A DNA stretch of 64,000 bases from assembly GCA_027605045.1 (NCBI GenBank), contig JAQFWX010000060.1, positions 62,001-126,000 of the forward strand. The letters run 5' to 3'. The stretch is from Phallus indusiatus (Eukaryota > Basidiomycota > Agaricomycetes > Phallales > Phallaceae). Shown piece by piece: positions 47,080 through 59,000 of the stretch. Below the pieces are notes generated by a model. The model saw only the letters and a list, made by a program, of their open reading frames with translations. It was not told the DNA's origin and ran no database searches. The translations under genes and the position numbers were made by a program. The stretch's first letter is position 1; each line of letters opens with the position of its first letter.

Positions 47080-47911
47080 GAAAACGGACGCCTTAAATTC
47101 ATGACCCGTGAAGGCCGAAAATTGTGTCTCGCGAAAAACCAATTATGAGCATCGTAGAAAAACAACTATTCCCTCAACATCATTATACACGGTCAATGGT
47201 ATACACATACCACCACTCTCTTTTTCTCTGCCTCTCATTTCTCGCAATATTATTGTTATGCAATTGTCTTGACTGATAAATGTCCTCATTTTTCTATTCT
47301 TTCTTCATTCTCATTCTAAACCGTATAACTCTAGACGAGAGATGCGGTGTCGATAATAATGGCGGAGTGCAACGCATCCGTTCATTCATTCCAAAATACC
47401 GGTTATTTCCTTTTTCCACTGCTACAGAGTAGACAGTAGTTCAAGCTCCTGTACGCACTGTGTGCGAGTCGGTTTATATAAATTTATTCCAAACGCATTG
47501 TTTCGTTGAGAATGTCGGATAAATGCTTGGTGGATATTGCTGATATCTCAAAAGATCGATGCGCATAGATTCTAGATTACTCGTGCAACTGCTGATTGTA
47601 ATGCATTATAGATATGGTGCATATATATTTTACATTCGGAGATGGTTTGTGTCTGGTTAGTTACAATACACTTGACCTTGAGCGCCCCCAGACTAGTTAC
47701 AAAAGGTGGTATGGTATGCAAATACATACAATAGAGTAGCACTGAATATTGAGCATTGACCAAGTACGAGAAGAACGGCGACATCATAGAGATAAATATA
47801 AGAAAAAAAGCTTGGAGTGCGACTGCCGAAATTGAAGGAATCAAGCTATTCAAAAAAATACTTAACATCAGTTCTGAAGTTGGTGATATCTTTTCGAAGG
47901 CCGCATCACAA
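47080..47911. other. Intergenic, convergent gene ends
   Basis: 3' flanks of the chitinase (+) and the cap-binding gene (-). AT-rich, no motifs beyond likely poly(A) signals such as AATAAAT-like words. No gene seen. Confidence 0.5.
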
Positions 47912-49750
47912 TTATTGTTGTCTTCTGGTGCCACCACCACCACTCCCCGCACTATTCCTCCAGTTTGCAGCACCCCCGAAATTAGGATTCCCCGCTCCAA
48001 ATGTGTTGAATCCAGTTCTAGGAGGAAGACCAAGAGAAACGCCTCCACTGACAACACCATTGCTTGCCGCTGCGTTTAAGGGAGGGGTAAAAGAGCCGAA
48101 CGCTCCACCTGGGATACCTCCAAAAGCGTTGGGCTGTATACCGCCATATGGATTTACAGGATTTATAGGGTTCACGCCACCTCCAACATAAGGCACACCG
48201 GTGAATGAGGAGCGGAAGCCACTGGTTGGGAGTGGTAATTGTATCGAGAGATATTTCGAGGGCGTCGGACGCTCGTCTTGGTGGAACTAGCCAAACGAAG
48301 AAAACATTCAATGCCTAGGAGCTGTAGAAAAAAACAAACACGCTTTACCTGGAAATCTAATCCAATACCATCCTTCTCGTCAACATCGAGTAGTTTAATG
48401 AGTCGCTTTCCGATCCTATTAACCCTTTCGACATCTTTCGACCGTGTCCAAACCTGAATCCTATCCACTTTACTTCTCAAGGAAACAACTGCGCCACAAA
48501 TTTCGTCTGTGTCTTGGGTGTCGTCCAATTCTTCTCCAACCAAAGCACACACAAGCCATGTCCAACATCGGTCAAGCAATTGCGGGTTGGATTTCATAGT
48601 GAGGACCCATTTACCACCATCTGCGTTAGCCGAGTCTTCCCACATTGGCTTGATTCCTGATTTGAAGAGATGGTAATTAGAATTACGTTCCAATGATGAT
48701 GGCGGTTTGAGCCAATTGAAGTAGCGACAGAAGCCTTCAACCTGTGAAAAAAAAGAGAGAAGAAGGAGAATGAGTCCAAAGTAAGCCTAAAAGATAGTAG
48801 ATAGCCGAAACTCACAGTATCAAATTCCCCGATGAATGTCAAATTGGCCTCGTATACGCCAGTTTCAGTACTTGGAGGCACGTAGGGAACAGAGGGGTCA
48901 TAAGGTCCCTGTTTGGCTTTGGTATCGTGATATATGATCCTGGAACAAAGGCAAAAAAAGCGCGTTCTTTGAGAAAGTAGTCCAGAAAAAAGGGAGCGAG
49001 ATAGACAAGATCCTTTCTGACATACCACTTATTTTGCAAAGGATGTGGCGCGGCTCCAGGAGCTGATGCACGATTCTGCTGGTTCTGTTCTGATGGTTGG
49101 GTCTGCGGTACAGGAGGCGGTGCATCGGTACCATCAACACTGAGTAACCTGGTTTTATGTAGTCGTTTCGTGATGTCGTCCAACGAAGGAATGTTTTTGT
49201 ATCCTCTGACCTGCTTAGAAGATGATGTGCCGGAAGGACGATCGGAGGAGGGTGAGAGGTCATCCGATAAAGCACTGGTGGGACTGATGACCATATCAGC
49301 CGTAGCCTTATCATGGAGCTCCAGTTGTTCACTTGTCACACCAGAAGGCATTGTCAACCCAGCAGATGCACCAGGATCTTTCGCGATGTCGGGATCTTCC
49401 TGCGCGCTCGTAGAGGAAAGCGAAGGTGAGACGGAGCGATTGTCATCAGTGCTGGGTGGATTTGCACGAGTCGAGTCGGCAAGACTAATTTCACTGTTAT
49501 TGGAAGACTGTCCTAAACCAGCTGCGGTTGTTCTTGCTAGCAACGTGGCTGGCAAGCGATTTGAACGGGACGAAGCAGCATTGCTGTTATTGCCACTGAA
49601 AAGACCACCAGGTGTAGAAACAGCTGACGATGGGGGAGCAATCGGACTCAGGCGAGCGACGAGCTGATCAAGAGAGGGAAGGGGCAATTTAATTTTGGTT
49701 TGCGGACGTGAAACTTGGGTTGCATTGATGTTGGAAGGATTCGCAGACAT
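47912..49750 (-). CDS. eIF4E family, class II (4EHP-like) cap-binding protein
   Basis: Binds the mRNA 5' cap; class II members usually repress or tune translation. ATG 49750 opens a ~235-residue disordered Ser/Pro/Asn-rich N-terminus. The core starts HPLQNKW, splices to IIYHDTKAKQGPYDPSVPYV, then ETGVYEANLTFIGEFDT and VEGFCRYFNWLKPPSSLERN. SNYHLFKSGIKPMWEDSANA with DGGKW supplies the cap-contacting Trp-Glu pair, followed by CALVGEELDDTQDTDEICGA and VVSLRSKVDRIQVWTRS. The position of Trp56 of human eIF4E is Tyr here (VYEANL) and the usual VEDFW/VEQFW Trp is Cys (VEGFC). With the SNYHLFKSGIKPMWED signature this points to class II. After the core, FHQDERPTPSKYLSIQLPLP leads to a Gly/Asn/Pro-rich C-terminal tail ending GGGGTRRQQ. 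The N-terminus has two copies of a PSLDxLxxRL-like motif (LPSLDQLVARL and IPSLDDITKRL). Confidence 0.9.
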
Positions 49751-50288
49751 TGTCGAAAACGGCCAGGGGGGGGACTTAGCCTTAGGAGCTTGATTATTAC
49801 GTAATAGGAAAAGAGGAGGTTATCTAAGCGACCAAGCACGTGTCGTGAGTCACTGATTCCTGAAATTTGAATATTGATTTCTTCCCTTTTCTTCCTAATC
49901 ATCTGAATTCTGATAATTGACTGAATGGAATAAATAAAATGCGCATGAATGTGAATGTGCACTGGTCAGGGTGGCGTGAGTGCCTCCTGAATTTGATTTT
50001 TACTTCTGATAGCCAATCACAATGAAACAGTCTCAACTAGCCTCGTGTTTGTGTGCACTGATTCGACCATTCAGAGCGTGACATGTCGCGGTTCAAGTCT
50101 TAGTCAGCAAACGCATTATTCATTCATTCATTCATTTCAGTTTGTGATTGACCGTTCTTGTTCGGCATGCAGACGGTAGCAGCCGAATGTGGTGTGTATA
50201 AAAATCAAACTCAAAGTCTTCTTCGCAAAGAAGGAGTAGTACACTGCAGCTTGTAACTTTCTTTGCCACAATCTCATACTCAATCCCA
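49751..50288. promoter_or_regulatory. Divergent intergenic region
   Basis: 538 bp between the cap-binding gene (-) and a doubtful small gene (+). Includes a (CATT)n run, CATTCATTCATTCATTTCAG, near 50122. No element assigned. Confidence 0.35.
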
Positions 50289-50860
50289 ATGTCCTCATCG
50301 ACTGCCACTTTCCCAGCCCGCACTCAAAAAATCCAAGGCCGTTATGGCTTTGCCCAGGTTGCGGACAGTCTTTGTTTAATACAATGTAAGTAATAATTTC
50401 GCCTGCAGCTTTGTATGTGTACATAACCTATTCATGTGCAGTCGTATCTTCTCCGGCTCCCCAAATGTATCAAGTGCATATCTTCGTATGTATCGCTCTC
50501 ATCTCCGTAGAAGGTTTTTTTTTTTTTCCTTAGCTCTTTTCTCCACATAGCATCATACATTCGTGTCCATGTTCTCCTATGTATCAACATCCACTATTTC
50601 TGGCAAATCTGTGTTACGAGTACTCGACGACGACGACGGGGAGGAGTCCGATTCACAACGTGTTCCCTCATGCCGCCTCGAGCCAGACACTGGTATTGTC
50701 TTCGTTTCACAGGAGGTCATGGCACACTACGTTCAGTTCAAAGACCTGTCATGTCCGGGCATTGGTTTCTGCAAACGTAATAATATTTCACAACGCTCTG
50801 TCGTCCCCCGCCGCTGCAACGCAAATACAAGAATCGGTAAAATGTCGTCCGGTGCTTTAG
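50289..50860 (+). CDS. Possible small gene, unidentified
   Basis: MSSSTATFPARTQKIQGRYG then FAQVADSLCLIQ ends at a GTAAGT donor. An AG-bounded exon FVSSPAPQMYQVHIF follows, then a GTATGT intron with a T-run and CCTTAG acceptor, and a third reading LFSPHSIIHSCPCSP to a stop at 50858-50860. A different third exon (HHTFVSMFSYVSTSTISGKS..., stop at 50920) is equally possible. No motif and no known family. The splice sites look real, the protein does not clearly so. Downstream to 51394 I see no gene; the sequence is AT-rich. Confidence 0.3.
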
Positions 50861-51394
50861 TTCCGAGCCCGAGTCCGATTTCGATGATAGCATGTCATCA
50901 TCATAAGCGCGTACACTACTGACTCATGTCAGGAAATGATGGCTAATTTAAACTCGATCCGACTGGTTTTTGTGTTGCTGATCACGATCTTATGGTGTTT
51001 ATTTTATTGTATTCTAATTACTTTCAACCTCTACCAATCACCATCTAATCCCCCTCTCCACCATTTATACAAAAATCAAACTCATAATTCTTTCGAAAAA
51101 ATTGTAGTAACATGTGGCAATAATTAGACTTTTTTCCATGCATACATATCAGACTCATGTACATCGGATCCAGCCACTAAATGCACCACCACCACGAGAT
51201 CAAATTGTCCCTCAGAACCTAGCTAACCTTGGTCCACATGTTCATATTTACCAAAAGTAGAAAAAAGGCGGCTCTTCGCGATTACCACCATTGTTAGGTA
51301 CATGCACAAGTAGCCGGGAACGTAAATTGGTTTGGACAGCTCAGGAATTTGTTATTATCATTTTTGTCAGTGCTCTGTATCGCATTATCATTGT

Positions 51395-52482
51395 TCACAT
51401 GTTAAGATAAATTCGACCCAAATCATTTAAACTTCCTGAGGCATCCAACAAAGCTTTGCCATATTTGCGATGTAAGTGTTTCAAGTAAATATTTATGGGC
51501 GTGCTAAACTTACCATACTTGTGAACACCACCGTCGTCACGGAAGCCACCAAACCAGCTGTAATATCTGCATTAAATTTAACACTATTAAAAGGACCAAT
51601 ATTACCAATATCGTTCCACGAAAGATAGACCGTCCAAGTATTTAATGGTTTCTCTCATAAAGTGCGCAACTTGTTGGATGTCTGAGGAAGTAGAAGAATA
51701 CTCGGTGATCCATAACGGTAGCCCGAATTCGCCATTCATTGACCAAATATAATCGTAGAACTGCCCGATCTGTCTCGAAGATCAAACAGGAGACTCATTT
51801 TACGATTGACGGGGAGTTTTCACCGATTCACCATACCAGTGCTGAATAGGGGGGGGAAGAATTTGAGCACACTGACTTCTGACCATTTGTAAAAAAAAAA
51901 GGCTCTTACTACGGCCAAAAAATCGACTTTGCAGCCATCGTAAGCAGTAAGGAATTGACGTAGCCAAGCTCGACCAGCTTCTGAGCTAGTCACGGCGGGA
52001 CTGCCAATTCTAATTCCTTGTTCCCTAAGAGGATGGAAATACTTCTTCCAAAGAGAAGCAGCAAATTGAGGATCCATATTACTTTGACTGACTAAAAATC
52101 GTACTTCAGTCTAATGAACTGAGATATTCCATATGAACCTCGCGGCTCTCACGATAGTCAGGTTCATTGAAACCCTAAGTAGTCGTATCGATAGTCCGAG
52201 TCAGTGATATGTATGATCCGTGCCAAAGCGTCTTCTCACCAGAACAACCTTTGACTTCAATTGCAACAACATTCCGGAAAGTGATTCAATATTCACGTGG
52301 TTCCATTGCATTGGAACGAAGTCTAATAACGATTCTCCAGCTGCAAGAACTCCAGGCTCAGGACTCCAATTGTACGCCCAGGAGATAACATCACCCGCCG
52401 AGATGAAAGGCGACAGATCCACTGCAGAATTACGGCACTCCCAGGCTAATCCTCGTTTACTGGAGCTTCTCGAGAATTCCAT
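51395..52482 (-). CDS. GH128 endo-beta-1,3-glucanase
   Basis: Family GH128 cleaves beta-1,3-glucan of fungal walls. From MEFSRSSSKRGLAW the exons read AVDLSPFISAGDVISWAYNW, SLLDFVPMQWNHVNIESLSG, VVLGFNEPDY (NEP with the acid/base Glu), LSQSNMDPQFAASLWKKYFH, GIRIGSPAVTSSEAGRAWLR, YDGCKVDFLAVHWYGES, IGQFYDYIWSMNGEFGLPLW and ITEYSST (nucleophile Glu), then MRETIKYLDGLSFVERYCWF, GGFRDDGGVHKYALLDASGS and LNDLGRIYLNM with stop at 51395-51397. All six junctions fit GT-AG and keep frame, so the gene looks whole, about 260 residues. No signal peptide is obvious from this start. An in-frame upstream ATG at 52554 (MKFNLKIQSD) would abut the inverted repeat of the neighbouring element. VERYC has Cys where relatives usually have Ala. 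Confidence 0.85.
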
Positions 52483-52555
52483 GTTGCAGCGTGTAAATGC
52501 ACAGCTCCAGCGTGAATGTGTGAAATCACTTTGGATTTTCAAATTAAACTTCATA

Positions 52556-54393
52556 CTCCGCGAGGGGCTATGGGAATTTGCCGCGCAGCCTCCCGCGCTC
52601 ACGCGGCCCATTACTGCGCCAATAAAAAACTCTCACATTTTTGTTTAAAAGTATAACAAAGTATAACGAACGAGTTACAGGCTAGAGATTAAGAGTTCAT
52701 GATCTATGTGTGATGAATTTATCCTGCACTAATATATAGTTTCATTCTTAATGTTGAAGGTGCCATTGCTGATTGAGGCCGACTTTGCTGCAGCAATCTA
52801 GCAGAACCATGATTTTCAAGTTTTCGAGCTGTTCAGAGGATGAGCCCTATATTTTTTGAAGTTCTAATATTAGAGTAATCCCAAAATGCTTCCTCAGAGA
52901 ATTGCTGCAGTAATTTTCTGCTCTCTGTGAATTGCTGCAGTAATCTTCTGCCCTCGGAGAATTACTGCATTAATCTTTCGCTCTCGGAGAATTGCTGCAG
53001 TAATCTTTCACCCTCGGAGAATTGCTGCGGTAATCTTCTGTCCTCGGAGAATTACTGCAATAGGTGAAAATATTAGATAAGCTTTGTTCAAAGTACTTGG
53101 TTGCAAACTAATGTTATTTAATTCAAGGCCACTCATTATTTATTTATTAAGTAGTAGTATTTTATATAATCTGGATGTGTTTCAAACTAATTCAAGATGG
53201 CACATTTAAATATCCTTCAGAGAATTGCTGCAGTAATCTTTCGTTCTCGGTGAATTGCTGCAGTAATCTTTTGTCCTCGGAGAATTGCTGCAGTAATCTT
53301 TCGCTCTCGGTGAATTGCTGCATTAATCTTTTGTCCTCGAAAAATTGCTGCAGTAATCTTCTGCCCTTGGTGAATTACTGCAATAAGTGAAAATATCTAG
53401 ATAAGTCTTGTTCAAAGTAACTAGTCGCAAACTAATTCAAGGCCACTCATTATTTAAATATTGAGTAGTAGTATTTTACATAATTTGAGTGTGTTTCAAA
53501 CTAAATCAAGATAACTCATTTAAATATCCCCTCAGAGAATTGTTGCAGTAATTTTCTGCCCTCGGAGAATTGCTGCATTAATCTTTCGCTCTCGGTGAAT
53601 TGCTGCAGTAATCTTTCGCCCTCGGAGAATTGCTGCGGTAATATTTTGCAATAGGTCAAAATATTAGATAAGCTTTGTTCAAAGCACCTAGTCGCAAACT
53701 AATTCAAGGCCACTCGTTAATTAATTATTATAGTATTTAATGGTTTGGGTGTGTTAACTATTTCCATATACTCTAAATGATCAAGTAACTTAGAGTTCAT
53801 AAAATAGGAATGGTTGATCAATTTATATCAACGATCAATTTCTCAGCCAGCATAGGTTATACTTCGCCACCACAACTGCTACAGCAGCCACTCGAGCCCA
53901 AGGGCAACCTATTTCTACCTCCTTGTGTTGTGATCTGGGGTCAGTCAGGACACTTGGAAGGGTCCATTCACTGCGATTGGATTATGGATAGGCTAGCCTG
54001 AGCGCAAGGGGTAGCTAGTGGCTGGTGGAGGCAGGTAGGCAAGCATTGGGGAAGATGGCGGGGAATTCAAAGTATATACGGCATGTATATACATAACTGC
54101 AACTATCTTACATTTTTTAGATCCCAAATATACACGAAAACGACCCCTCTGAACACCCTAAGATACCTGCTGCCCCCCTGCGCGATGCCTGGCAAACTGG
54201 ACAGCACAGCCACTCTCTAGACCGCGATTTTGAAGGCCAAATACTGCTTCAAAACAAGCTGGTGACTGTGCTGTTTTTCGCGCAGCATAACGCTGCGATT
54301 TAACCTCAAAAAAACACTTCGTGAGATTTGCGCGGCAGCGTGCCGCGTCAGCGCGGGAGGCTGCGCGGTAAATTCTCAAGGCCCCTCCGCGAG
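52556..54393. mobile_element. 1.84-kb element with ~52-bp inverted repeat ends
   Basis: 52556-52607 (CTCCGCGAGGGGC ... GCCGCGCAGCCTCCCGCGC ... ACGCGGC) is repeated in inverted orientation at 54342-54393, with GCGCAGCCTCCCGCGCT identical. The GC-rich ends contrast with an AT-rich inside that holds the 30-bp tandem repeats and no convincing ORF. I could not find a target duplication, so the class is open. Confidence 0.6.
52893..53650. repeat. 30-bp tandem repeat in three clusters (higher-order repeat)
   Basis: The unit is about GAATTGCTGCAGTAATCTTT plus CGCTCTCGGA. Clusters lie at about 52893-53062, 53217-53392 and 53532-53650, with four to six units each. The ~150-bp spacers are alike (AGATAAGCTTTGTTCAAAGTA, CAAACTAATTCAAGGCCACTC, given in part), so cluster plus spacer form a ~320-bp higher-order unit. 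Each 30-mer contains the near-palindrome ATTGCTGCAGTAAT. Confidence 0.9.
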
Positions 54394-55181
54394 TCAATTC
54401 GGACACGCACGACACGGGTCCGGTCACAACTAAACCATCAACACACTGGCACACTGGTATTGTTCTGAATCAGGTTTCCCGTTCGTCACTAAATCTTAAT
54501 CAATGGTCTGTGTATACGATCGTTGAGAAAAGAAGAATAACGTCCTACCTCGACCAATTTGACTGTTTTCTTAATAACCTAAGAACGGTACGACGACGTA
54601 AACAATGATGTTCAGCTTCGTACGACCAAATATACATATGCCCACGCTTCTAGAAAACAACAGCCCAAATATTGTTCAGATGCCTTCCATTCAAGATCAC
54701 TCCGTACTTTACGAAGAACCTCCGCTCACCAATCTCGCAAAGACACTTTGTCACTCGTCATATGCATCTTTTCCCGATAGGGTGGTTCAATCACTGTACC
54801 GAAGATATCCGTAGGCAGTAAAATTAAACGGGCTTCAGGGTGAAGGCGACATTCTTAATTTTAGGGAAATATCAAATAGATGGTTTTGATTCAGCTTGAA
54901 ACCCACCCAAATCTCAAACCAGTTTGGCAGGCAAGCCATTATTCATGGCAGTCCATTATGAAAGAAGTCCTGTTCGCCCGAGCAGCGGTGGAGATGTCGA
55001 TTTTTTTCTGGTCTGATCGAGGCTCTTATCGTCAGCCAAATGCCATTCTTTTCTCCTGTAGCTGAACATGACAAGCATTTCAACTTAGCGCCTTTCAACG
55101 CCGGAGACAGTTAAAAGCCAGAGAAACGAAAGGTTCCCTCTAGTTCTCCATAGAGTTACCATAGAGCAGCTCATCTCTTAA
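54394..55181. promoter_or_regulatory. Upstream region of the hydrophobin
   Basis: 788 bp between the inverted-repeat element and the hydrophobin start. A 69-residue plus ORF at 54605 (MMFSFVRPNIHMPTLLENNS) has no motif and is probably chance. No TATA box or operator can be assigned with confidence. Confidence 0.35.
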
Positions 55182-55702
55182 ATGTCTCCTAAGAATTACT
55201 ATTTCTCTTTCGTGGTTCTTGCTCTCGCCTCGCTTGTATTTACTGCTCCTGCCCCTGGAGGAATAGGGGGTGTCGCTCAGTGTAATACTGGTGAGCAAGG
55301 CATTCACAGTTCAGGTTTAAAATGATAGTCTTATGTAGTCAATGTCCAGGAAAGGCATACTGCTGCGATTCTATTCAATCATCTAACAGTGAACCTGAGA
55401 GTATTCTCAGCGGCTTGCTCGGTGCTAGTTTAGGTGACGTTCCCGTACAGGTTGGATTGGGTTGCACTCCTATAAGCGTCGTGTACGTTCTTCATTACAG
55501 AGGATAATTTTTATTTAATGTTGATCGCTGATTTTATTTCTAGTGGAGTACTTTCTGGCCCGAGTTGCGCGGCGCAGCCGGCTTGTTGCGAGAACGTTCA
55601 GCTGAACGGTTTGGTGAGTGTTCTTTTTTCATCTTTGTAGCGTTATATTGCTGCTCATGGTGCTTTAAGGCAAACCTTGCATGTACTCCTTTGAGTCTTT
55701 AA
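55182..55702 (+). CDS. Class I hydrophobin
   Basis: Small secreted protein that self-assembles at air-water interfaces and coats aerial hyphae and fruit bodies. Exons: 55182-55290, 55350-55482, 55544-55613 and 55670-55702, total 345 nt, 114 residues, all GT-AG. A signal peptide (MSPKNYYFSFVVLALASLVF) is followed by QCNTGKAYCCDSIQ, a Gly/Leu-rich loop (SILSGLLGASLGDVPVQVGL), GCTPISVVGVLSGPSCAAQP, ACCENVQLNGL and ANLACTPLSL. The eight cysteines follow C-x6-CC-x(n)-C-x13-C-x5-CC-x12-C, as in class I proteins. The exon 2 acceptor must be the AG at 55348-55349; an earlier AG (55337-55338) would break the cysteine frame. Confidence 0.93.
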
Positions 55703-56062
55703 GGGAAGAAGGGTTCAAAGAAGGGTTCATGCTTTAGTTTCTAAATACTCCTGCATTTATGAGAACTTTTTGTATTGATCCAGTCTCTAAAAAAAAGTTT
55801 TTTTCAGAGGTTTCAACTTATACCCTACTATATCAAAATTGCCCAGGAAAAGCGATCTGCCGACGGATTTTTTCTAAGAAAATCACCTCCGTTTGAAGAC
55901 AATATATTTAAATCATGCATTTATGATGTGAAAGTATTGATACATAATATTATGCAAATGAAGCGCGATATATATCGAGATGAACAGGCATTTGTCCATT
56001 GTATATGCATGTATGCGGTATAACAAATTATTCGATTTCAATGAACGAGTCATTGGATAGTA
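55703..56062. other. Intergenic, convergent 3' ends
   Basis: Hydrophobin (+) and Vps41 (-) 3' flanks. A plus-strand ORF at 55775-56023 lacks motifs. AT-rich; nothing else seen. Confidence 0.45.
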
Positions 56063-59000
56063 TTATAAGATTCTATGACCTTCATTCATCCGATCACAAA
56101 CGGGACAACCTTGGGGAAGTCGAGAACGTATCAACGCTGTCCTAATTAATTCAAGCCGTTATGAAAATAATAATCATGCCTGCACAAATTGTACTCACAA
56201 TGCTATTTTATCGTTGAGCTCTCGCTCTAAACTCCCCAAATTTAGGACGGCGGAATTATATGAGCGTGGTAGAAGTTCGTCGTCGCCTTTGACGCAACTG
56301 GCGTGAACAACGTGTCGACAAAGAAACAATATCATTAACGAAGAAGACGTGTCATATAGAGGCAATGAGCATATCCGACACGTTGAAGCAGCTAAAGGAA
56401 CCAAATTTCAGCATGCTACGCGATAAACTTATAAAACCGTGTCACACCATGTTCGAAAAAGCCGTTGGTTTGATTCTTCTGGAATTTTCGGGATAAATCG
56501 ATACCATCGCTGTGAAGAATGGTTCGACATCCTTCTAGGAGAGATATTTGGATATTAAAATCCTGCAAAATCTTCACTAACGCATTCTTGAGTCCAGGAA
56601 TCTCGAGGCCATTTTTGATTCGCCGAATCAAACGAATAGGATCTATCTGGGCACCGATATTCTCCAGAAGACCACGAATGAATGCTATTGTTGATCGTGT
56701 TTTAATTTTGAGCGATGCGTAATTTATTCAAATGGCACATACGAGGTCTACTTTCGGAATACCGGAGAAGATCTTCCCATAAATCGTCATCATTTTGTTC
56801 TTTCGCAAAATCTATAGCCTACATAGCACAAAAAATGAGCGAATGACCAATTTTAATTCAAATCAAATGGGGTGGGTTGTACTGACACGATGAACGTCGC
56901 CTATTCGATCAATAATCAAATACAGGGCTTTCTTGTTATTTCCCATACGTCCGAGAAGAAACACCATCTCTGGTACTAAATCTCGTTCTTGACATATGTC
57001 ATACGCCTAGGCATCACTGAGGATCGAGTTCATTTCGTTGCATAAAAAGCATACCTGCTCAAGACTGTAATCATTACTTGCTCTGAGAAAATCTATGAGA
57101 CGGCTAGGACGGAATTCAGCGTATAATTTAATCTGAATAGGAAAGTTCAAATTCAAGGTCGACGAAGTATGTACGGAGGACTCAACTTGTTTATCGCTGA
57201 AATCCCTTGTTAGTTGGGGATCTTTATCAAACAGGGCATCGAGGTACAAATAAAGAAAATATGGTCGGCTTTCCAGCTGATGAACAACACGATTCACCTG
57301 AAAATAAAGTTGACATCTAACGATAAAATACTCAAGTGAAGTCGAGGTTCGTACTGGGATGGAATGTGTATGGTCCACTAGTAACGCTATCGCGACGCTT
57401 CGTCCCGACGTGTCTTCCCCTTGCTCTTTCCTCTTTTCCAGAAGTTCCTGATCGAATTCGACGAGAAGTAAAGCTTGGTCTTTGACATCGGTGAAGAGAT
57501 TGTTCTCGCGAACGAGATCAAATACGTGGGGTCGTCGCAGTCGTAAAAGGAAGGGTAAAGCTTTTCCAGGCTGGCGATTCGCAATATATCTGAACTAAAA
57601 GTCCAGGCATCATTGAAATAAAATAAGAAAAATCACGAACAGTTCAGCCAGGCAATCCATCAATAATATGCCTTGAGGACTGGTTGAAGGCACCTTATCT
57701 AGTTCCGCTAGGACGGCAACAATTACAGCATTCATATCATAAATTGTCTTTGGCCAGATTTTGACTGTTTGCAAGAGTGTCTAAAATATTTATTTCAGTA
57801 ATCATGACATAGATCAGAGGACGAAACGTACGGCAACATCGTTTGTCAAATAGTATGCTAGTATCATCTCGTAAACTAAATGACTTAATTGGGGGGTATC
57901 GGTAGGAACGTAAGGTATAATTGCCTACGAAAAAATATCTTGGTTTTCGTCATGTCAGAAAACGCTGAATTTTGGTGCGCACCTCTAGGCAATGTTGTTG
58001 GGCAAATCGAAATATCCAGTTTTCCCAAAGTTCGGCATTCTGAGCAAATACTTTTGGAGCTAAATGAGCGGCCTTATCGTACTTTCCTGCGTGTATGGAT
58101 ATCTTACATAAAAAAATACACACTTTGGAGAATAACATTTACTTACCCTCCAGAAAGAGGTGTTCAATGTATTGTTGTCCGATAGTATTTGTGTCAATGT
58201 CCACTCCATCGTTTCTCAAGGACTCTACTACTTCGAGGGCTTCTTCAAACCTTTTCCTTTCTACAAGCCACTGGACATGATCTTTCTTGTCGCGGGATCT
58301 GACTAGAACTATGTTTTTAGGGCTCAGAACCACGTAACACCCCCCCGAAAGACCTTCCGCCTCTGCTAACCAATAGTCGTTACATTGAAATAGGTGGTAT
58401 CCGGGAAGACTGAGTTCATCTGAAGAGAGCTCTTCACCCCGACGTGTAATAATTCGCAATTCAGGCCGGTCAGCTGTCTTTCGAGCTTGTTCCAATCTGT
58501 CAACTGTGGCTTCGTTGATCGTTTTGTCCGGAACGGTATAGGCCAAAACGAGGAAAGACTTAGGCGCGTTGGGAAGAGACATAATCGGCGAAGGCGGGAC
58601 GGAATGCGGCACTATACCAGATATCATACAATCTAGCTGGAAAGCAGCAGTCACTTCAGCATACAAAGGAGGTAAGTGGACGGAACTAGGATTTGTGCGG
58701 GGTCGTGCGCGGATCCGGGCTACTTTGATGCAGTCAGCCCATGCAATTATTAGCGTAGTGTCATCTTGCCAAAAGAGACTGCACTTGAAGAGGTCGGCGC
58801 GAGGGCTATCCTTAGGTCGATCTATGTAGGTGATACGGGCACAAGAATCTTGATCGTAAATTTTAACCCCCTATGGTGAAAGTTCACTGTGTCAAATGCG
58901 GACAAGAGTCGTGAGATTAAAAACCTACGGACAATGTCATTGGCCCATGCAATCAGGTTTCCTTTCCACTTGGTTTTCCATATAGGACCTTCTCCGCCAT

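Noticed and set aside
49170..49667. 165-residue plus-strand ORF
   Set aside because: Antisense of the disordered N-terminus of the cap-binding protein, which has a clear family match and splice sites on the minus strand.
50070..50115. Possible tRNA gene (GGTTCAAGTCT resembles a B box)
   Set aside because: No A box at the right distance and no acceptor stem pairing could be made.
52893..53650. CRISPR-like array of ~30-bp repeats
   Set aside because: There are no unique spacers: the 30-mers are directly tandem and the longer gaps are homologous to each other. The context is a eukaryotic genome.
55291..55349. Frameshift in the hydrophobin at intron 1
   Set aside because: With the AG at 55337-55338 the cysteine frame is lost, but the AG at 55348-55349 restores C-x6-CC and the full eight-cysteine pattern, so the gene is intact.
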